Source of the DNA: Alphaproteobacteria bacterium
GTDB taxonomy: Bacteria; Pseudomonadota; Alphaproteobacteria; Rhodobacterales; Rhodobacteraceae
NCBI GenBank assembly: GCA_030427145.1
Contig: JAUHWT010000013.1
Span: forward strand, 62,001-126,000
Direction of reading: 5' to 3'
DNA length: 64,000 nucleotides
Positions within the stretch are counted from its first letter, which is position 1, and every line of letters starts with the position of its first letter. Below the pieces are notes generated by a model. That model was given only the letters and a program-made list of their open reading frames with translations. It did not search any database and had not been told where the DNA came from. The position numbers and the translations under genes were made by a program. Of this stretch, positions 27,559-36,862 are shown piece by piece.

Positions 27559-29085
27559 ATGGAATTTTCTGAGGATCAGGCGCACGCGTGGGAGCGGATA
27601 TCCAAAATGCTCCTCGCGGCCGGGATTGACCTGAAAGCCTCGGAAATTACCGGCGAGGGAGGTGAACAGCCGACATTGGCTGTTGTGGGTAAAGCCGGGT
27701 CCGGCAAGACCATGCTTCTCGCGGAACTGGTAAAAAGTCTGATGGCCGCGGGTGTCGAGGCCATTTCCTCCGATTTCGAAAGTCGGCGCATAAGGACACG
27801 GCGCACTCTTGCCGTGTTGGCTCCGACGAACAAAGCCGCAAGCGTTTTGCGGTCGCGGGGTGTGCCCGCGACGACCATCCACCGAATTCTCTACACACCA
27901 TTGTATCACCCCGACTACGAAGCGATTGCCGAGTGGTTGATGGGCAAGGCGGAACGGCCGGCCATCGAGGATCTTACCGATGAGGCGCTTGACCGGGCAC
28001 ATGCCTTTTATTCAACCCATCCTTCCATCCCCGGGGCCCTCGCCAGCGCCGGGTTGCGCGGGTCTGATTTCATCCAGGGATGGAAGCTGCGGGAGGAGCC
28101 GCTGGATATTGGCCTCGTCGACGAATCATCGATGCTTGATTCGCGGCAGTATGAGGACCTGAGGGGACTGTTTCGGTCCCTGATTCTGTTTGGGGACCCC
28201 GCACAGCTGGCCCCGGTGGGCGGAAAAGGCGGCATGGTTTTCGACGATCTCGAAGACGATTCGCGTCTAACACTGGGCCGTGTGCACCGTCAGCAGGCGG
28301 ATAACCCGATTCTCGACCTTGCTCATGCACTCGGCGATTCGGAATTATCGTTCGACAATTTTGAGGACATGGTGCGCGAAGCGGCGGAACGGGACGATCG
28401 CGTGGTGATCAGTCCGCGTGTTGATTCGACCGCAATGGCGCGGGCCCCGGTTCTTGTGTGGCGCAACAAAACGAGGATCCGGCTGATACATGCCTTCAGG
28501 TCCGCGCATGGAATTCCACCGACAGATCTGGTTCCCGGTGAGCCTTTGATCTGTGATGGAATTGAACTGCCGCTGAAACATCGCAAACGGCGTATGGATT
28601 TGGAGGCCCGCGGTCTCGTGAAAGGGGCGCAGGCCGTTTATTTGGCGCCGGGTCGCAAGCCGGGGTTCAGCCGTATTCACCTTCTTGGGGCCGATGATCC
28701 GCAGTTCGGTGTGGCCAGCATCATTCAGATTGAACTGCCGGATGCGGAAGAGCCGTTCATACCGACCGCGGCCAATATGGGTGCGGTGTTTCTGCACGGT
28801 TCGGCAGTTACCATTCACAAGGCCCAGGGCTCGCAATGGCCCGAGGTTCAGCTTTTTGCCCCCGATATCGGCGCGGCGGCATGGTCCAACAGGTCGGAGG
28901 CGGGCATCGCTGTTTGGAAGCGGTTGGCTTATGTTGCGATTACGCGGGCTGAACACAGGCTGCACTGGGTGACCCGGTATGCACTGGCCCGACCTACCGA
29001 GCCGCTTTCCGTCTCAGACCTGGCGGCAAGGTTTGAGGCGCCTGCGCTTCAAATGGAAGTTCAGGATGGAGAGGGCGCGAAATAG
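27559..29085 (+). CDS. RecD-like superfamily 1 DNA helicase / ATPase
   Basis: A 508-residue SF1 helicase-like protein. It has Walker A GKAGSGKT (44-51), motif Ia VLAPTNKAASVLRSRG with TIHRILY, Walker B GLVDESSML and motif III LFGDPAQLAPVGG. The C-terminal UvrD_C_2 part has TIHKAQGSQW and motif VI AITRAEHRL. It is shorter than RecD2 (about 700-750) and lacks that protein's N-terminal extension. A DNA-repair or processing role is likely by family; no recBC partner is near. It follows luxI by 62 bases, so it may be read from the same promoter. It converges with the TIGR02186 gene. Confidence 0.88.
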   Translation: MEFSEDQAHAWERISKMLLAAGIDLKASEITGEGGEQPTLAVVGKAGSGKTMLLAELVKSLMAAGVEAISSDFESRRIRTRRTLAVLAPTNKAASVLRSRGVPATTIHRILYTPLYHPDYEAIAEWLMGKAERPAIEDLTDEALDRAHAFYSTHPSIPGALASAGLRGSDFIQGWKLREEPLDIGLVDESSMLDSRQYEDLRGLFRSLILFGDPAQLAPVGGKGGMVFDDLEDDSRLTLGRVHRQQADNPILDLAHALGDSELSFDNFEDMVREAAERDDRVVISPRVDSTAMARAPVLVWRNKTRIRLIHAFRSAHGIPPTDLVPGEPLICDGIELPLKHRKRRMDLEARGLVKGAQAVYLAPGRKPGFSRIHLLGADDPQFGVASIIQIELPDAEEPFIPTAANMGAVFLHGSAVTIHKAQGSQWPEVQLFAPDIGAAAWSNRSEAGIAVWKRLAYVAITRAEHRLHWVTRYALARPTEPLSVSDLAARFEAPALQMEVQDGEGAK

Positions 29086-29089
29086 GGGC

Positions 29090-29857
29090 TTAGCGCTTGG
29101 CGAGAGAGAAGGCCGTGGCAGCAACCCATCCCGCGACCAGGGCGATGAACACCGAGAGACACCCGTAGATCAGGGGCTGGTTCTGTGCCAAATTGTAGAG
29201 CCAGCGTTCAATCCCGGTTTTCTGTACAATGATTTCGGTCGATCCGGTACTTACGACTTCCTTGTCGCGGATCAGGAAAAATTCTGCGGTGTATTCACCT
29301 TCCACAATATTGGAGGGCATCTCGAATTCGGACTGGAACAATGTTTCCTCGGCCAAATACACTTCCCAGTCCCGTTGTGAATAGAGCCGGTTATCCATCC
29401 GGATGCGCACGACGGCTTCAGCGAAAGGTTGGGTATCATAAAGTTTCTGATGGCTTTCTACTTTCCGAACCGCCTGATCCATGCCGATTTTGTAACGCAA
29501 CATCTCAGTCTGGGTTATGATGTCCGATAGGTTTCGCGTTGAGGCGATGGCGTAATAGCTCGGAGCATCGCGGACGGTCACCGATACACGGTTTACCCAA
29601 ATCCCAAACCAGCGTTCCTTCCTGCGTACCACGGCGGGTCCTTCTGGACCTTTGATGGTGATGACCACATCAAGTTTCGGCGCATCTATCGGGATCGGTG
29701 CGTCGCGGCTGACGGCGCCGAATACGAACAGGCTTGATCCGTTGAAGCTTGCATTGAGTGCAATATTGTCCTTGGAAATGCCGGTTACCACACGCTCATC
29801 GGCCTGGACAGGTATTGTCCAAATCAGGAGCACAGCCAGAAACGCACGTACGATCAT
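29090..29857 (-). CDS. TIGR02186 family membrane-anchored periplasmic protein
   Basis: A 255-residue protein with an N-terminal signal peptide (MIVRAFLAVLLIWTIPVQA) and a single C-terminal membrane anchor (about 230-250, IYGCLSVFIALVAGWVAATAF). The middle is a periplasmic domain rich in beta strands (NASFNGSSLFVFGAVS, DVVITIKGPEGPAVVRRKER). It resembles TIGR02186 proteins, which are found beside TauE/SafE permeases. Here it overlaps the TauE/SafE gene by 4 bases (ATGA), so the two should act together, perhaps as permease and periplasmic partner. Function is unknown. Confidence 0.82.
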   Translation of the reverse strand: MIVRAFLAVLLIWTIPVQADERVVTGISKDNIALNASFNGSSLFVFGAVSRDAPIPIDAPKLDVVITIKGPEGPAVVRRKERWFGIWVNRVSVTVRDAPSYYAIASTRNLSDIITQTEMLRYKIGMDQAVRKVESHQKLYDTQPFAEAVVRIRMDNRLYSQRDWEVYLAEETLFQSEFEMPSNIVEGEYTAEFFLIRDKEVVSTGSTEIIVQKTGIERWLYNLAQNQPLIYGCLSVFIALVAGWVAATAFSLAKR

Positions 29858-30765
29858 CGGCTCAACTCAATTGAATAGGGCTCCGACGGCTCAAGAATGA
29901 GGTCGCTGGCGAGTTTGAAACACACAAGCAAAACAAGCGCAGCAAGCAGGATGCGCAACTGTTCCGCGCGCAGTTTTGCGGCAAGCCGTACACCAATTTG
30001 AGCGCCGATTACGCCGCCAAGGAGCAGTATCACCGCAAGGACGGTATCGACTGATTTGTTTTGTACGGCGTGCATGATCGTCGTGTAGCCGGTCACAAAC
30101 AGGAATTGGAATACTGAGGTGCCGACCACAACTTTCGTTGGCATTCCAATGACATAGATCATGGCCGGAACCATGATAAAGCCACCGCCCACACCCATGA
30201 CTGCGGCGAGCGCGCCGACCATAATGCCGACGACAAAAGGTGGTATGGCACTGACGTAAAGCTGCGACGTTCTGAACCGCATTTTAAGTGGCAGCCCGTG
30301 TGCCCAGGTATGCCGCTTTCGGGGTGCGACCGGTGTGTTCTTTTTTTGGCGTCGAATGGTCCGCAGGCTTTCGGCAAACATTAGCCCGCCTATGGTGCCG
30401 AGCAGCGCAACGTAGAGGATGCTGACGACCAGCTCAAACTGGCCCATTTCTTTCAGCTTGGCGAAAATCGCCACACCGATCGAGGAGCCTACGAGACCGC
30501 CGACCAGAAGCACCGTGCCCATTTTGATGTCGACGGTTTTACGTTTAAGATGTGCAAGCAGGGCCGAAAAGGATGAACCGGCAATCTGGTTCGCGGCGGA
30601 TGAGACCGCTACTGCCGGAGGGATGCCTATGAAGAACAGCAGCGGCGTAAGAATAAATCCACCGCCTACGCCAAACATCCCTGACAGGATCCCAACCATC
30701 CCGCCGATCCCAAGGAGCAGAAAAGCATCCACTGAGACTTCGGCAATCGGGAGGTACAGCTGCAT
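29854..30765 (-). CDS. Sulfite exporter TauE/SafE family protein
   Basis: A 303-residue TSUP permease with about eight to nine membrane segments and the duplicated motif: GMFGVGGGFILTPLLFFIGI near the N-terminus and AVMGVGGGFIMVPAMIYVIG at about residue 190. The family exports sulfite or sulfo-organic anions. It is different in sequence from the TSUP gene at 12610. The last four bases are shared with the start of the TIGR02186 gene, giving tight coupling. The direction of transport and substrate cannot be read from sequence. Confidence 0.9.
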   Translation of the reverse strand: MQLYLPIAEVSVDAFLLLGIGGMVGILSGMFGVGGGFILTPLLFFIGIPPAVAVSSAANQIAGSSFSALLAHLKRKTVDIKMGTVLLVGGLVGSSIGVAIFAKLKEMGQFELVVSILYVALLGTIGGLMFAESLRTIRRQKKNTPVAPRKRHTWAHGLPLKMRFRTSQLYVSAIPPFVVGIMVGALAAVMGVGGGFIMVPAMIYVIGMPTKVVVGTSVFQFLFVTGYTTIMHAVQNKSVDTVLAVILLLGGVIGAQIGVRLAAKLRAEQLRILLAALVLLVCFKLASDLILEPSEPYSIELSR

Positions 30766-30827
30766 TCAACGAAACCTGTTTGGCACACCCGGTTCGGCCG
30801 GATTTGGCTTTAGTTCAGTGAGGAATA

Positions 30828-31643
30828 TTATACTGGTTTCGACCCAGGGTTAACGGAAATGTTCCTCAAAAACCTGCGGATTACCTTTTCCAGTTTTGCC
30901 GCGCCCAGCGACGCCATGGCCTTGGTATGTTCGTGACTGATGTTCTCGTCGCTCATACCTGCAGCCATATTGGTGATGGTCGAGATCGCGGCCGCTTTCA
31001 TTCCGAAAAACCGGGCCAGGATGACTTCGGGAACAGTAGACATACCTACCGCGTCCGCCCCAAGTATTTTGATCGCGCGTATCTCGGCAGGTGTTTCGAA
31101 ACTTGGTCCCGAATACCAGGCGTAGACACCTGATTTTAAGGCGATGTCTTCAGCCGCGGCAGCCGACTCCAACTGGTCTGAAATTTCCGGATCATAGGCG
31201 TTAGTCATATTCACGAAACGGCGGTCGGTTGGTTCGCCGATCAGCGGATTAAGCCCGGAAAAATTGATGTGATCGTTTATCAGCATCAGGTCGCCCGGCG
31301 GGATATCCGTACGGAAGGAACCGGCAGCATTGGTCAACAGCAGGGTTTCCGCTCCCAGCTGCTGGAGGAGTTCAACTGGTCCCCGCATCACATCGGCCTG
31401 TCCGGATTCATAGTAGTGTGCGCGCCCACCGAGGATTGCGACACGCACTCCCTCCAGGTCGCCGATCACCAGTTTGGGCTGGTGGCCTGACACTCCGGTG
31501 TGTGGAAACCCGGGCAGATCTTCATAAGGTATGGCAACGCCGTCGACTGTATCCGCAAGATGCCCCAGACCGGAGCCCAGGATGAGGCCCACCTGCACAG
31601 GTTCATCTCCCGCACGGCTGCGAACTGTACTGAGCAGGTCCAC
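30828..31643 (-). CDS. Purine nucleoside phosphorylase (trimeric type)
   Basis: Splits purine nucleosides with phosphate to the base and ribose-1-phosphate. The 271-residue protein has the family landmarks GLILGSGLGHLAD, GRAHYYESG, LTNAAGSFR and GVYAWYSGPSFETPAEIR, with the AVGMSTVPEVI motif. It is of the trimeric PNP (PunA/XapA-like) type and probably acts on guanosine/inosine. It starts two bases after the second permease of a BMP-type nucleoside importer, so imported nucleosides are broken down at once. This linkage strongly supports a nucleoside salvage operon. Confidence 0.93.
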   Translation of the reverse strand: MDLLSTVRSRAGDEPVQVGLILGSGLGHLADTVDGVAIPYEDLPGFPHTGVSGHQPKLVIGDLEGVRVAILGGRAHYYESGQADVMRGPVELLQQLGAETLLLTNAAGSFRTDIPPGDLMLINDHINFSGLNPLIGEPTDRRFVNMTNAYDPEISDQLESAAAAEDIALKSGVYAWYSGPSFETPAEIRAIKILGADAVGMSTVPEVILARFFGMKAAAISTITNMAAGMSDENISHEHTKAMASLGAAKLEKVIRRFLRNISVNPGSKPV

Positions 31644-31645
31644 GG

Positions 31646-32611
31646 TTATCGTTCCTTTACGTATGGTTGACCGCCGGCTTTAGGCGGTATGGCTTTGCCG
31701 ACAAATCCCGCGAGGATCACGACAGTCAAAATGTAGGGAAGGGCCTGCATGAACTGCACGGGGACAGTGACTCCGGCAATGGTGAAGCCTTGGTATCGTA
31801 TGCCGAACGCCTCAAGGAAGCCGAACAGGAAACAGGCTCCGAGGGCTGGCCACGGTTTCCACTTGGCAAAGATGAGTGCTGCAAGCGCTATGAAGCCTTT
31901 ACCGGCGGTCATTTCGCGGACAAAGCCTGCCGACATGCCGGTGGACAGGTATGCGCCTGAAATACCGCAAAGCAGGCCGCAAATCAGAACTGCCTGATAC
32001 CGCTGGACAACGACCGAAATGCCAGCCGTATCGACTGCCCCGGGGTTTTCGCCCACGGCGCGCAACCTAAGGCCAAACCGCGTCCGAAAAAGGATCCACC
32101 ACGTAAGTGGAACGGTGAGAAGAGCGATGTATACCAGTATGTTATGGCCTGAAATGAAGTTCGAATAGATTGGACCGACGATAGGCACGGATGACAGGCC
32201 TTCGGCGAAGGGTAACTGTATTCCGAGGAAGCGTGAATCCGCGGTCAACTGGGGTGTCTGACCGCCCTGGTGAAACCAGTTTTGTCCTATAAGGGCCGTC
32301 ATTCCGGAGGCCAGAAAGTTGATCGCCACACCCGAAATCAGCTGGTTGCCGCGGAGCGTGATCGAAGCCAGCCCGTGCACAACGGAAAGCGCCATGGAGG
32401 CGCCGATGCCAGCGAGAAGTCCGAGCCATGCCGAACCTGACACGGCGGCGACCGCTCCGGCGGCGAATGCTGCGGCGAGCATTTTGCCGTCCAGCCCGAT
32501 GTCGAATATCCCGGCCCGTTCAGAAAAAAGCCCGGCGAGGCACGCCAGCAGGAGCGGGGTTGCCAGGCGCAGGCTTGATCCCATCAACTGAACAAAAACG
32601 TCGATATCCAT
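31646..32611 (-). CDS. Nucleoside ABC transporter permease (second subunit)
   Basis: A 321-residue inner-membrane permease of the BPD_transp_2 family (RbsC/YufQ-like), with about eight to ten hydrophobic segments. Characteristic parts are ACLAGLFSERAGIFDIGLDG near the N-terminus and LRAVGENPGAVDTAGISVV in the cytoplasmic coupling loop. It begins by sharing one base with the stop of the other permease gene (TGATG) and is followed by the phosphorylase gene after two bases. Together with the paired permease it would form the channel of a BMP-dependent nucleoside importer. Confidence 0.93.
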   Translation of the reverse strand: MDIDVFVQLMGSSLRLATPLLLACLAGLFSERAGIFDIGLDGKMLAAAFAAGAVAAVSGSAWLGLLAGIGASMALSVVHGLASITLRGNQLISGVAINFLASGMTALIGQNWFHQGGQTPQLTADSRFLGIQLPFAEGLSSVPIVGPIYSNFISGHNILVYIALLTVPLTWWILFRTRFGLRLRAVGENPGAVDTAGISVVVQRYQAVLICGLLCGISGAYLSTGMSAGFVREMTAGKGFIALAALIFAKWKPWPALGACFLFGFLEAFGIRYQGFTIAGVTVPVQFMQALPYILTVVILAGFVGKAIPPKAGGQPYVKER

Positions 32612-33708
32612 CAGCCCGTCCTCGTTCCGCTTTTGACAAACAGTCTTTCCATCGGAAACCTGACGAGGTTTTCAAGCGCGCCGGTAAACAGAATGACCAA
32701 AGCCTGAATTACCACGATCATCTCCCGGCTGATGTTAGGCATGTCAAAGGCAAGTTCCGCGCCGCCCTGATACAGAATACCAAAGAGTATGGCGGCGATG
32801 ACCACACCCACGGGATGGTTGCGTCCCATGAGAGCCACGGCGATGCCAACAAACCCGGCCCCACCGACATAGTCGAGTACCAGCCTGTGCTGGAAGCCCA
32901 TCACCACGTTTAGCGCCATCATGCCGGCCATCGCCCCGGACAGAACCATTGCGATAATGGTGACGCGAACGGGGTCAATACCTGCATAGACGGCAGCCGG
33001 TTCAGAAAAGCCGAGCGCCCGCATTTCGTAGCCGAGCCGCGACCGCCATATCAAAAGCCACGTTAGAAACGCGCCGACCAGAGCCAGAAAAGCCGATAGG
33101 TTCAGTGGTGTTTTTGAAATCGCAACTCCAAAAACACCGAGGATCTCGTGCATGAACGGCAGGTGCGTACCCTCTGCGAAGTTCCGCGTTTCGGGTGCCA
33201 TTGATCCAGGCACCTTGAGTACATTCACCAGAAGGTAGACAACGAGGGCTGCGCCAATGAAGTTAAACATGATCGTCGTGATCACGATGTGACTGCCGCG
33301 TTTTGCCTGGAGATACCCGGGAATAAAGGCCCAGGCGGCACCGAACAGGCAGGCACCCAGGATCGCAAAGGGCAGGGCGAGGGTCCAGTGTGGCCAGTCG
33401 AAGGCGAGACATACAAGGGTAGCCCCTATGCCACCGAGGGCCGCTTGGCCTTCTCCGCCGATATTGAAAAGACCGGCATGGAAAGCGATTGCGACCGCGA
33501 GGCCCGTGAACACAAATGTTGTCGCGTAGTAGAGTGTGAAGCCAATACCGTAGCTTGACCCAAGCGATCCAACCAGCAAAAGGCGCACGGCCTGGATCGG
33601 GTCCTCACCGATGAAAACCACGACGAGGCCCGCGACGAGAAAGGCCAGTATGAGGTTGATCAGCGGGATCAGCGCCAGATCGACCCAGCGCGGCAGTTTG
33701 TCGTTCAT
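32611..33708 (-). CDS. Nucleoside ABC transporter permease (first subunit)
   Basis: A 365-residue permease of the YufP type, with about nine to ten membrane segments. It shows the family pattern ALAVAIAFHAGLFNIGGEGQ and the coupling loop EMRALGFSEPAAVYAGIDPVRV. The start overlaps the ATPase gene stop by four bases (ATGA), and the stop overlaps the next permease start by one base. It pairs with the permease at 31646-32611. Confidence 0.93.
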   Translation of the reverse strand: MNDKLPRWVDLALIPLINLILAFLVAGLVVVFIGEDPIQAVRLLLVGSLGSSYGIGFTLYYATTFVFTGLAVAIAFHAGLFNIGGEGQAALGGIGATLVCLAFDWPHWTLALPFAILGACLFGAAWAFIPGYLQAKRGSHIVITTIMFNFIGAALVVYLLVNVLKVPGSMAPETRNFAEGTHLPFMHEILGVFGVAISKTPLNLSAFLALVGAFLTWLLIWRSRLGYEMRALGFSEPAAVYAGIDPVRVTIIAMVLSGAMAGMMALNVVMGFQHRLVLDYVGGAGFVGIAVALMGRNHPVGVVIAAILFGILYQGGAELAFDMPNISREMIVVIQALVILFTGALENLVRFPMERLFVKSGTRTG

Positions 33709-35291
33709 GCTCCCTCGCTTTTTTCCGGGTCAATACCGGCCATCAAAAGCCCCAGTTCGCGCTCGTCGGTCTCGCTGCTCAGCCTTTCGCCGGAAACGCG
33801 GCCGTCAAACATAACGATGATCCGATCACTCAGGGCCTGGATTTCATCCAACTCAACGGATACGAGAATGATTGCCTTGCCACGGTCCCGCAGGGTGACA
33901 ATTTGCTGGTGTATGAATTCAATGGCCCCAATGTCGACGCCACGTGTCGGCTGGCCCACGAGCAGTACGTCCGGATCGCTTTCGATTTCCCGTGCCAACA
34001 CGATTTTCTGCTGGTTGCCGCCTGAGAAATTGGCGCTTTTGAGGTTGGTGTCGGGCGGGCGAATGTCAAACCGTTCGATTTTGCCAACGGCGTCATTGCG
34101 CATCTCCCCGCGGGACATGAGCCCGTATCCGGCTTCAAAGCGTGGCTGGCCGTGGTAACCGAAGGCGGTGTTCTCCCAGGTCTGGTAGGGCATGACCAGG
34201 CCGCGGCGGTGGCGGTCTTCGGGTACGTGGGCAATACCGAGTTTGCGCCGCTGGTTGGCATTGGTGATTTTTGACAGATCGAGATCCTGACCGCGAAAGG
34301 TCACCGTTCCGGAATTGGCGACGGCAATGCCGGCAAGCACCTCAAGGAGTTCCGACTGGCCGTTTCCAGCGACGCCGGCAATTCCGAGGATTTCGCCCTC
34401 GCGGACATTGAGGCTCACGGACCGTAGACGTTCCACGCCTTTATCGTCGATCAGCGTCAGGTCTTTTGCCTCCAGGGCCACGGGTCCGGGCTTCGCCGGT
34501 GTTTTCTCCACCCTCAGCAGCACCCTGCGTCCAACCATCAATTCAGCCAATTCGCTGGGGCTGGTTTCGCTGGTTACAAGTGTTTTCACCATTTCACCGC
34601 GCCGCATGATGCTGACCTCATCGGTCACGGCCATGATCTCGCGCAGTTTATGGGTAATCAGGATAATGGTCTTTCCCTCGGACTTGAGGTGCTCCAAAAT
34701 CCTGAAGAGGTGATCCGCTTCCGCCGGGGTCAGAACGCCGGTCGGCTCATCAAGGATCAGAATGTCGCATTCGCGGTACAGTGCCTTGAGGATTTCCACG
34801 CGCTGTTGGGCTCCGACGGACAGTTCCGACACGACCGCATCGGGATCGACCCTCAGTTCGTACTCGTTTGCAAGGCGTTCGAGTTCGGATCTGGCCTTCG
34901 CCAGGGAAGGGCGCAATAGAGGACCGTCCTCGGCACCCAAAATAATGTTTTCAAGAACGGTGAATGGCTGAACCAACATGAAATGCTGGTGAACCATGCC
35001 GATGCCTGCGGAAATTGCGGCGAGGCTGTCAGGAATTTCGGTCCGCTGACCGTTGATCCGGATTTCCCCACTGTCGGCCTGATAAAAACCGTACAGGATC
35101 GACATGAGCGTTGATTTGCCAGCGCCATTTTCACCCACGATGCCGTGGATGGTTCCGCGGCGCACGGGCAGATGGATGTCCCGGTTGGCCTGAACGGGGC
35201 CGAAGCTCTTGGAGATGCCGACAAGTTCGATGGCGAGGGCGGAATCAATCCGCCCTGCCTGATTTTGCATTTCAGTGGAAAGGTCGCTCAC
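33705..35291 (-). CDS. Nucleoside ABC transporter ATP-binding protein (two NBDs)
   Basis: A 528-residue ATPase with two fused nucleotide-binding domains (YufO/NupA-like). The first has Walker A GENGAGKSTLMSIL, signature LSVGAQQRVEI and Walker B LILDEPTG. The second has a degenerate Walker A GVAGNGQSELLEVL, signature NFSGGNQQKIVLAREI and VLLVGQPTRGVD. The altered second Walker A is normal for this family. It lies three bases after the binding-protein gene and shares four bases with the first permease gene. Confidence 0.94.
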   Translation of the reverse strand: MSDLSTEMQNQAGRIDSALAIELVGISKSFGPVQANRDIHLPVRRGTIHGIVGENGAGKSTLMSILYGFYQADSGEIRINGQRTEIPDSLAAISAGIGMVHQHFMLVQPFTVLENIILGAEDGPLLRPSLAKARSELERLANEYELRVDPDAVVSELSVGAQQRVEILKALYRECDILILDEPTGVLTPAEADHLFRILEHLKSEGKTIILITHKLREIMAVTDEVSIMRRGEMVKTLVTSETSPSELAELMVGRRVLLRVEKTPAKPGPVALEAKDLTLIDDKGVERLRSVSLNVREGEILGIAGVAGNGQSELLEVLAGIAVANSGTVTFRGQDLDLSKITNANQRRKLGIAHVPEDRHRRGLVMPYQTWENTAFGYHGQPRFEAGYGLMSRGEMRNDAVGKIERFDIRPPDTNLKSANFSGGNQQKIVLAREIESDPDVLLVGQPTRGVDIGAIEFIHQQIVTLRDRGKAIILVSVELDEIQALSDRIIVMFDGRVSGERLSSETDERELGLLMAGIDPEKSEGA

Positions 35292-35294
35292 GTG

Positions 35295-36296
35295 TCAGGA
35301 AACCGGGCAGGAGTCATCTTTCATGTAGTCGTGAACCACTGTGTCACCGGCGATGATGGATTCTTTTGCGGCTTCCACCGCCTCGACCATTTCCGGAGTA
35401 ATGAGTTCCTCGTTGTTTTCGTCGACCGCGTATCCGACGCCATTTTCGGCGAGGCCCATCACGTTTATTCCGGTGGACCAGTTACCTTCCTGAACGTCCA
35501 TCATCGCGTTGTAGACGGCTACATCAACGCGCTTGAGCATTGAGGTCAGCACCTGGCCGGGATGGATGTAGTTCTGGTTGGAATCCACGCCAATGCCGAG
35601 GGCGCCCGCATCGGCCGCTGCCTGAAGAACGCCGATGCCGGTGCCGCCGGCTGCGTGGTAGATCACGTCGGCGCCGCGATCGATCTGTGATTTGGCAAGC
35701 TCGCCGCCTTTGACCGGGTCGTTCCAGGCCGCACCGGTGGAACCGGTCATGTTCTGGAAAACTTCCGCGTCCGGATTTGCGGCTTTGGCGCCCTGAACGT
35801 ATCCGCAGGCAAATTTGCGAATGAGCGGGATATCCATGCCGCCGACAAAGCCAACCTTCCCGGTCTCGGATGCCATCGCGGCAAGCATGCCAACGAGGTA
35901 GGAACCCTCATGCTCGTTGAACACGACCGAGCGTACGTTCGGCAGATCAACAACCATATCGATAATTGCAAAGTCGGTTTCCGGGAATTCGGCGGCTACG
36001 GTTTCCATAGCAGAGCCGTATGAGAAGCCGGCAACAACTACGGGGTTGTGGCCGTCGCGGGCAAACTTGCGCAGGGCCTGTTCGCGCTGGGCGTCCGACT
36101 GGAGTTCGAACTCACGATAATCAATGCCGGTTTCCTCCTTGAACCGCTCGGCACCCTCATAGGACGCTTGGTTGAAGGACCGGTCGAATTTACCGCCGAG
36201 GTCAAAAATGACCGCCGGGTTCACATCTTCCGCGTTGGCAATTCCCGCCATTGCGGTCAGGGCCGCCACTGACACGAAAGTTGTCAAGTATTTCAT
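35295..36296 (-). CDS. BMP family nucleoside-binding protein
   Basis: A 333-residue periplasmic substrate-binding protein of the BMP/PnrA (Bmp) family. It has a signal peptide (MKYLTTFVSVAALTAMAGIANA). The PnrA-type fold is visible in FDLGGKFDRSFNQASYEGAERF, GFSYGSAMETVA, GSYLVGMLAAMAS and DVIYHAAGGTGIGVLQAA. No lipobox Cys is present, so it is free in the periplasm. It heads the importer operon, with an AGGAGGT-like site (GGAGGT) six bases before the ATG. Nucleoside specificity is inferred from the phosphorylase gene at the other end of the operon. Confidence 0.94.
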   Translation of the reverse strand: MKYLTTFVSVAALTAMAGIANAEDVNPAVIFDLGGKFDRSFNQASYEGAERFKEETGIDYREFELQSDAQREQALRKFARDGHNPVVVAGFSYGSAMETVAAEFPETDFAIIDMVVDLPNVRSVVFNEHEGSYLVGMLAAMASETGKVGFVGGMDIPLIRKFACGYVQGAKAANPDAEVFQNMTGSTGAAWNDPVKGGELAKSQIDRGADVIYHAAGGTGIGVLQAAADAGALGIGVDSNQNYIHPGQVLTSMLKRVDVAVYNAMMDVQEGNWSTGINVMGLAENGVGYAVDENNEELITPEMVEAVEAAKESIIAGDTVVHDYMKDDSCPVS

Positions 36297-36445
36297 AATT
36301 TACCTCCAGGGACTCATCGGTGCGCGGAAAGGGTTGAACAATCCGGCCCGTGCCATCCGCCCACCCGTTCGCAAAAGGATCTGCGGACAGTAAAGGCTTA
36401 ACGCCTGGTACGGTCAATTGCTTTTTGTTGCGCGCAAGTAGCCAT

Positions 36446-36862
36446 TTAGGGCAGCATTTTACGCATCACGATGGCATCGACCTCCGCACCGCTGGACCCG
36501 GGGTAATACCCGGCTCTTTTGCCGACCTCATCGTATTCTGCCCGCCTATAAAGAGCGCGCGCAGGTGAGTTGTTTTCCGCAACCTCGAGGAAAACTTCCG
36601 CAACGCCGCGACTGGCGGAGGTTTCTTCGAATCCGGCAAGAAGTTTCGCGCCAATGCCTTCCCGGCGGTGGGAGGGATCGACGGCGAGTGTCAGGAGTTC
36701 CGCTTCGGGCCCGGCCGCGCGTCCAAGGGCGAATCCGTGCTCAAGCTCGCAGAGAAATACGTTCGGCTGACCGAGTAAGTCTTCGAATTCTCTTTGGGTC
36801 CATGCTCGGGCAGGAGCCTCAAAACAGAGCCCATGAAGGTCTGCGAGCCGTTCAGGCGTCAT
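36446..36862 (-). CDS. rimI: Ribosomal protein alanine N-acetyltransferase-like GNAT
   Basis: A 138-residue GNAT acetyltransferase, RimI type, with the acetyl-CoA motif SHRREGIGAKLLAGFEE, followed by EVFLEVAENNSPARALYRRAEYDEVG. It would acetylate the N-terminus of a ribosomal protein or another protein. The ATG at 36862 is chosen because it overlaps tsaB by only 11 bases; an upstream frame to 36901 is possible. The tsaB-rimI pair is a common gene order. The gap from here to the importer operon is 149 bases. Confidence 0.88.
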   Translation of the reverse strand: MTPERLADLHGLCFEAPARAWTQREFEDLLGQPNVFLCELEHGFALGRAAGPEAELLTLAVDPSHRREGIGAKLLAGFEETSASRGVAEVFLEVAENNSPARALYRRAEYDEVGKRAGYYPGSSGAEVDAIVMRKMLP

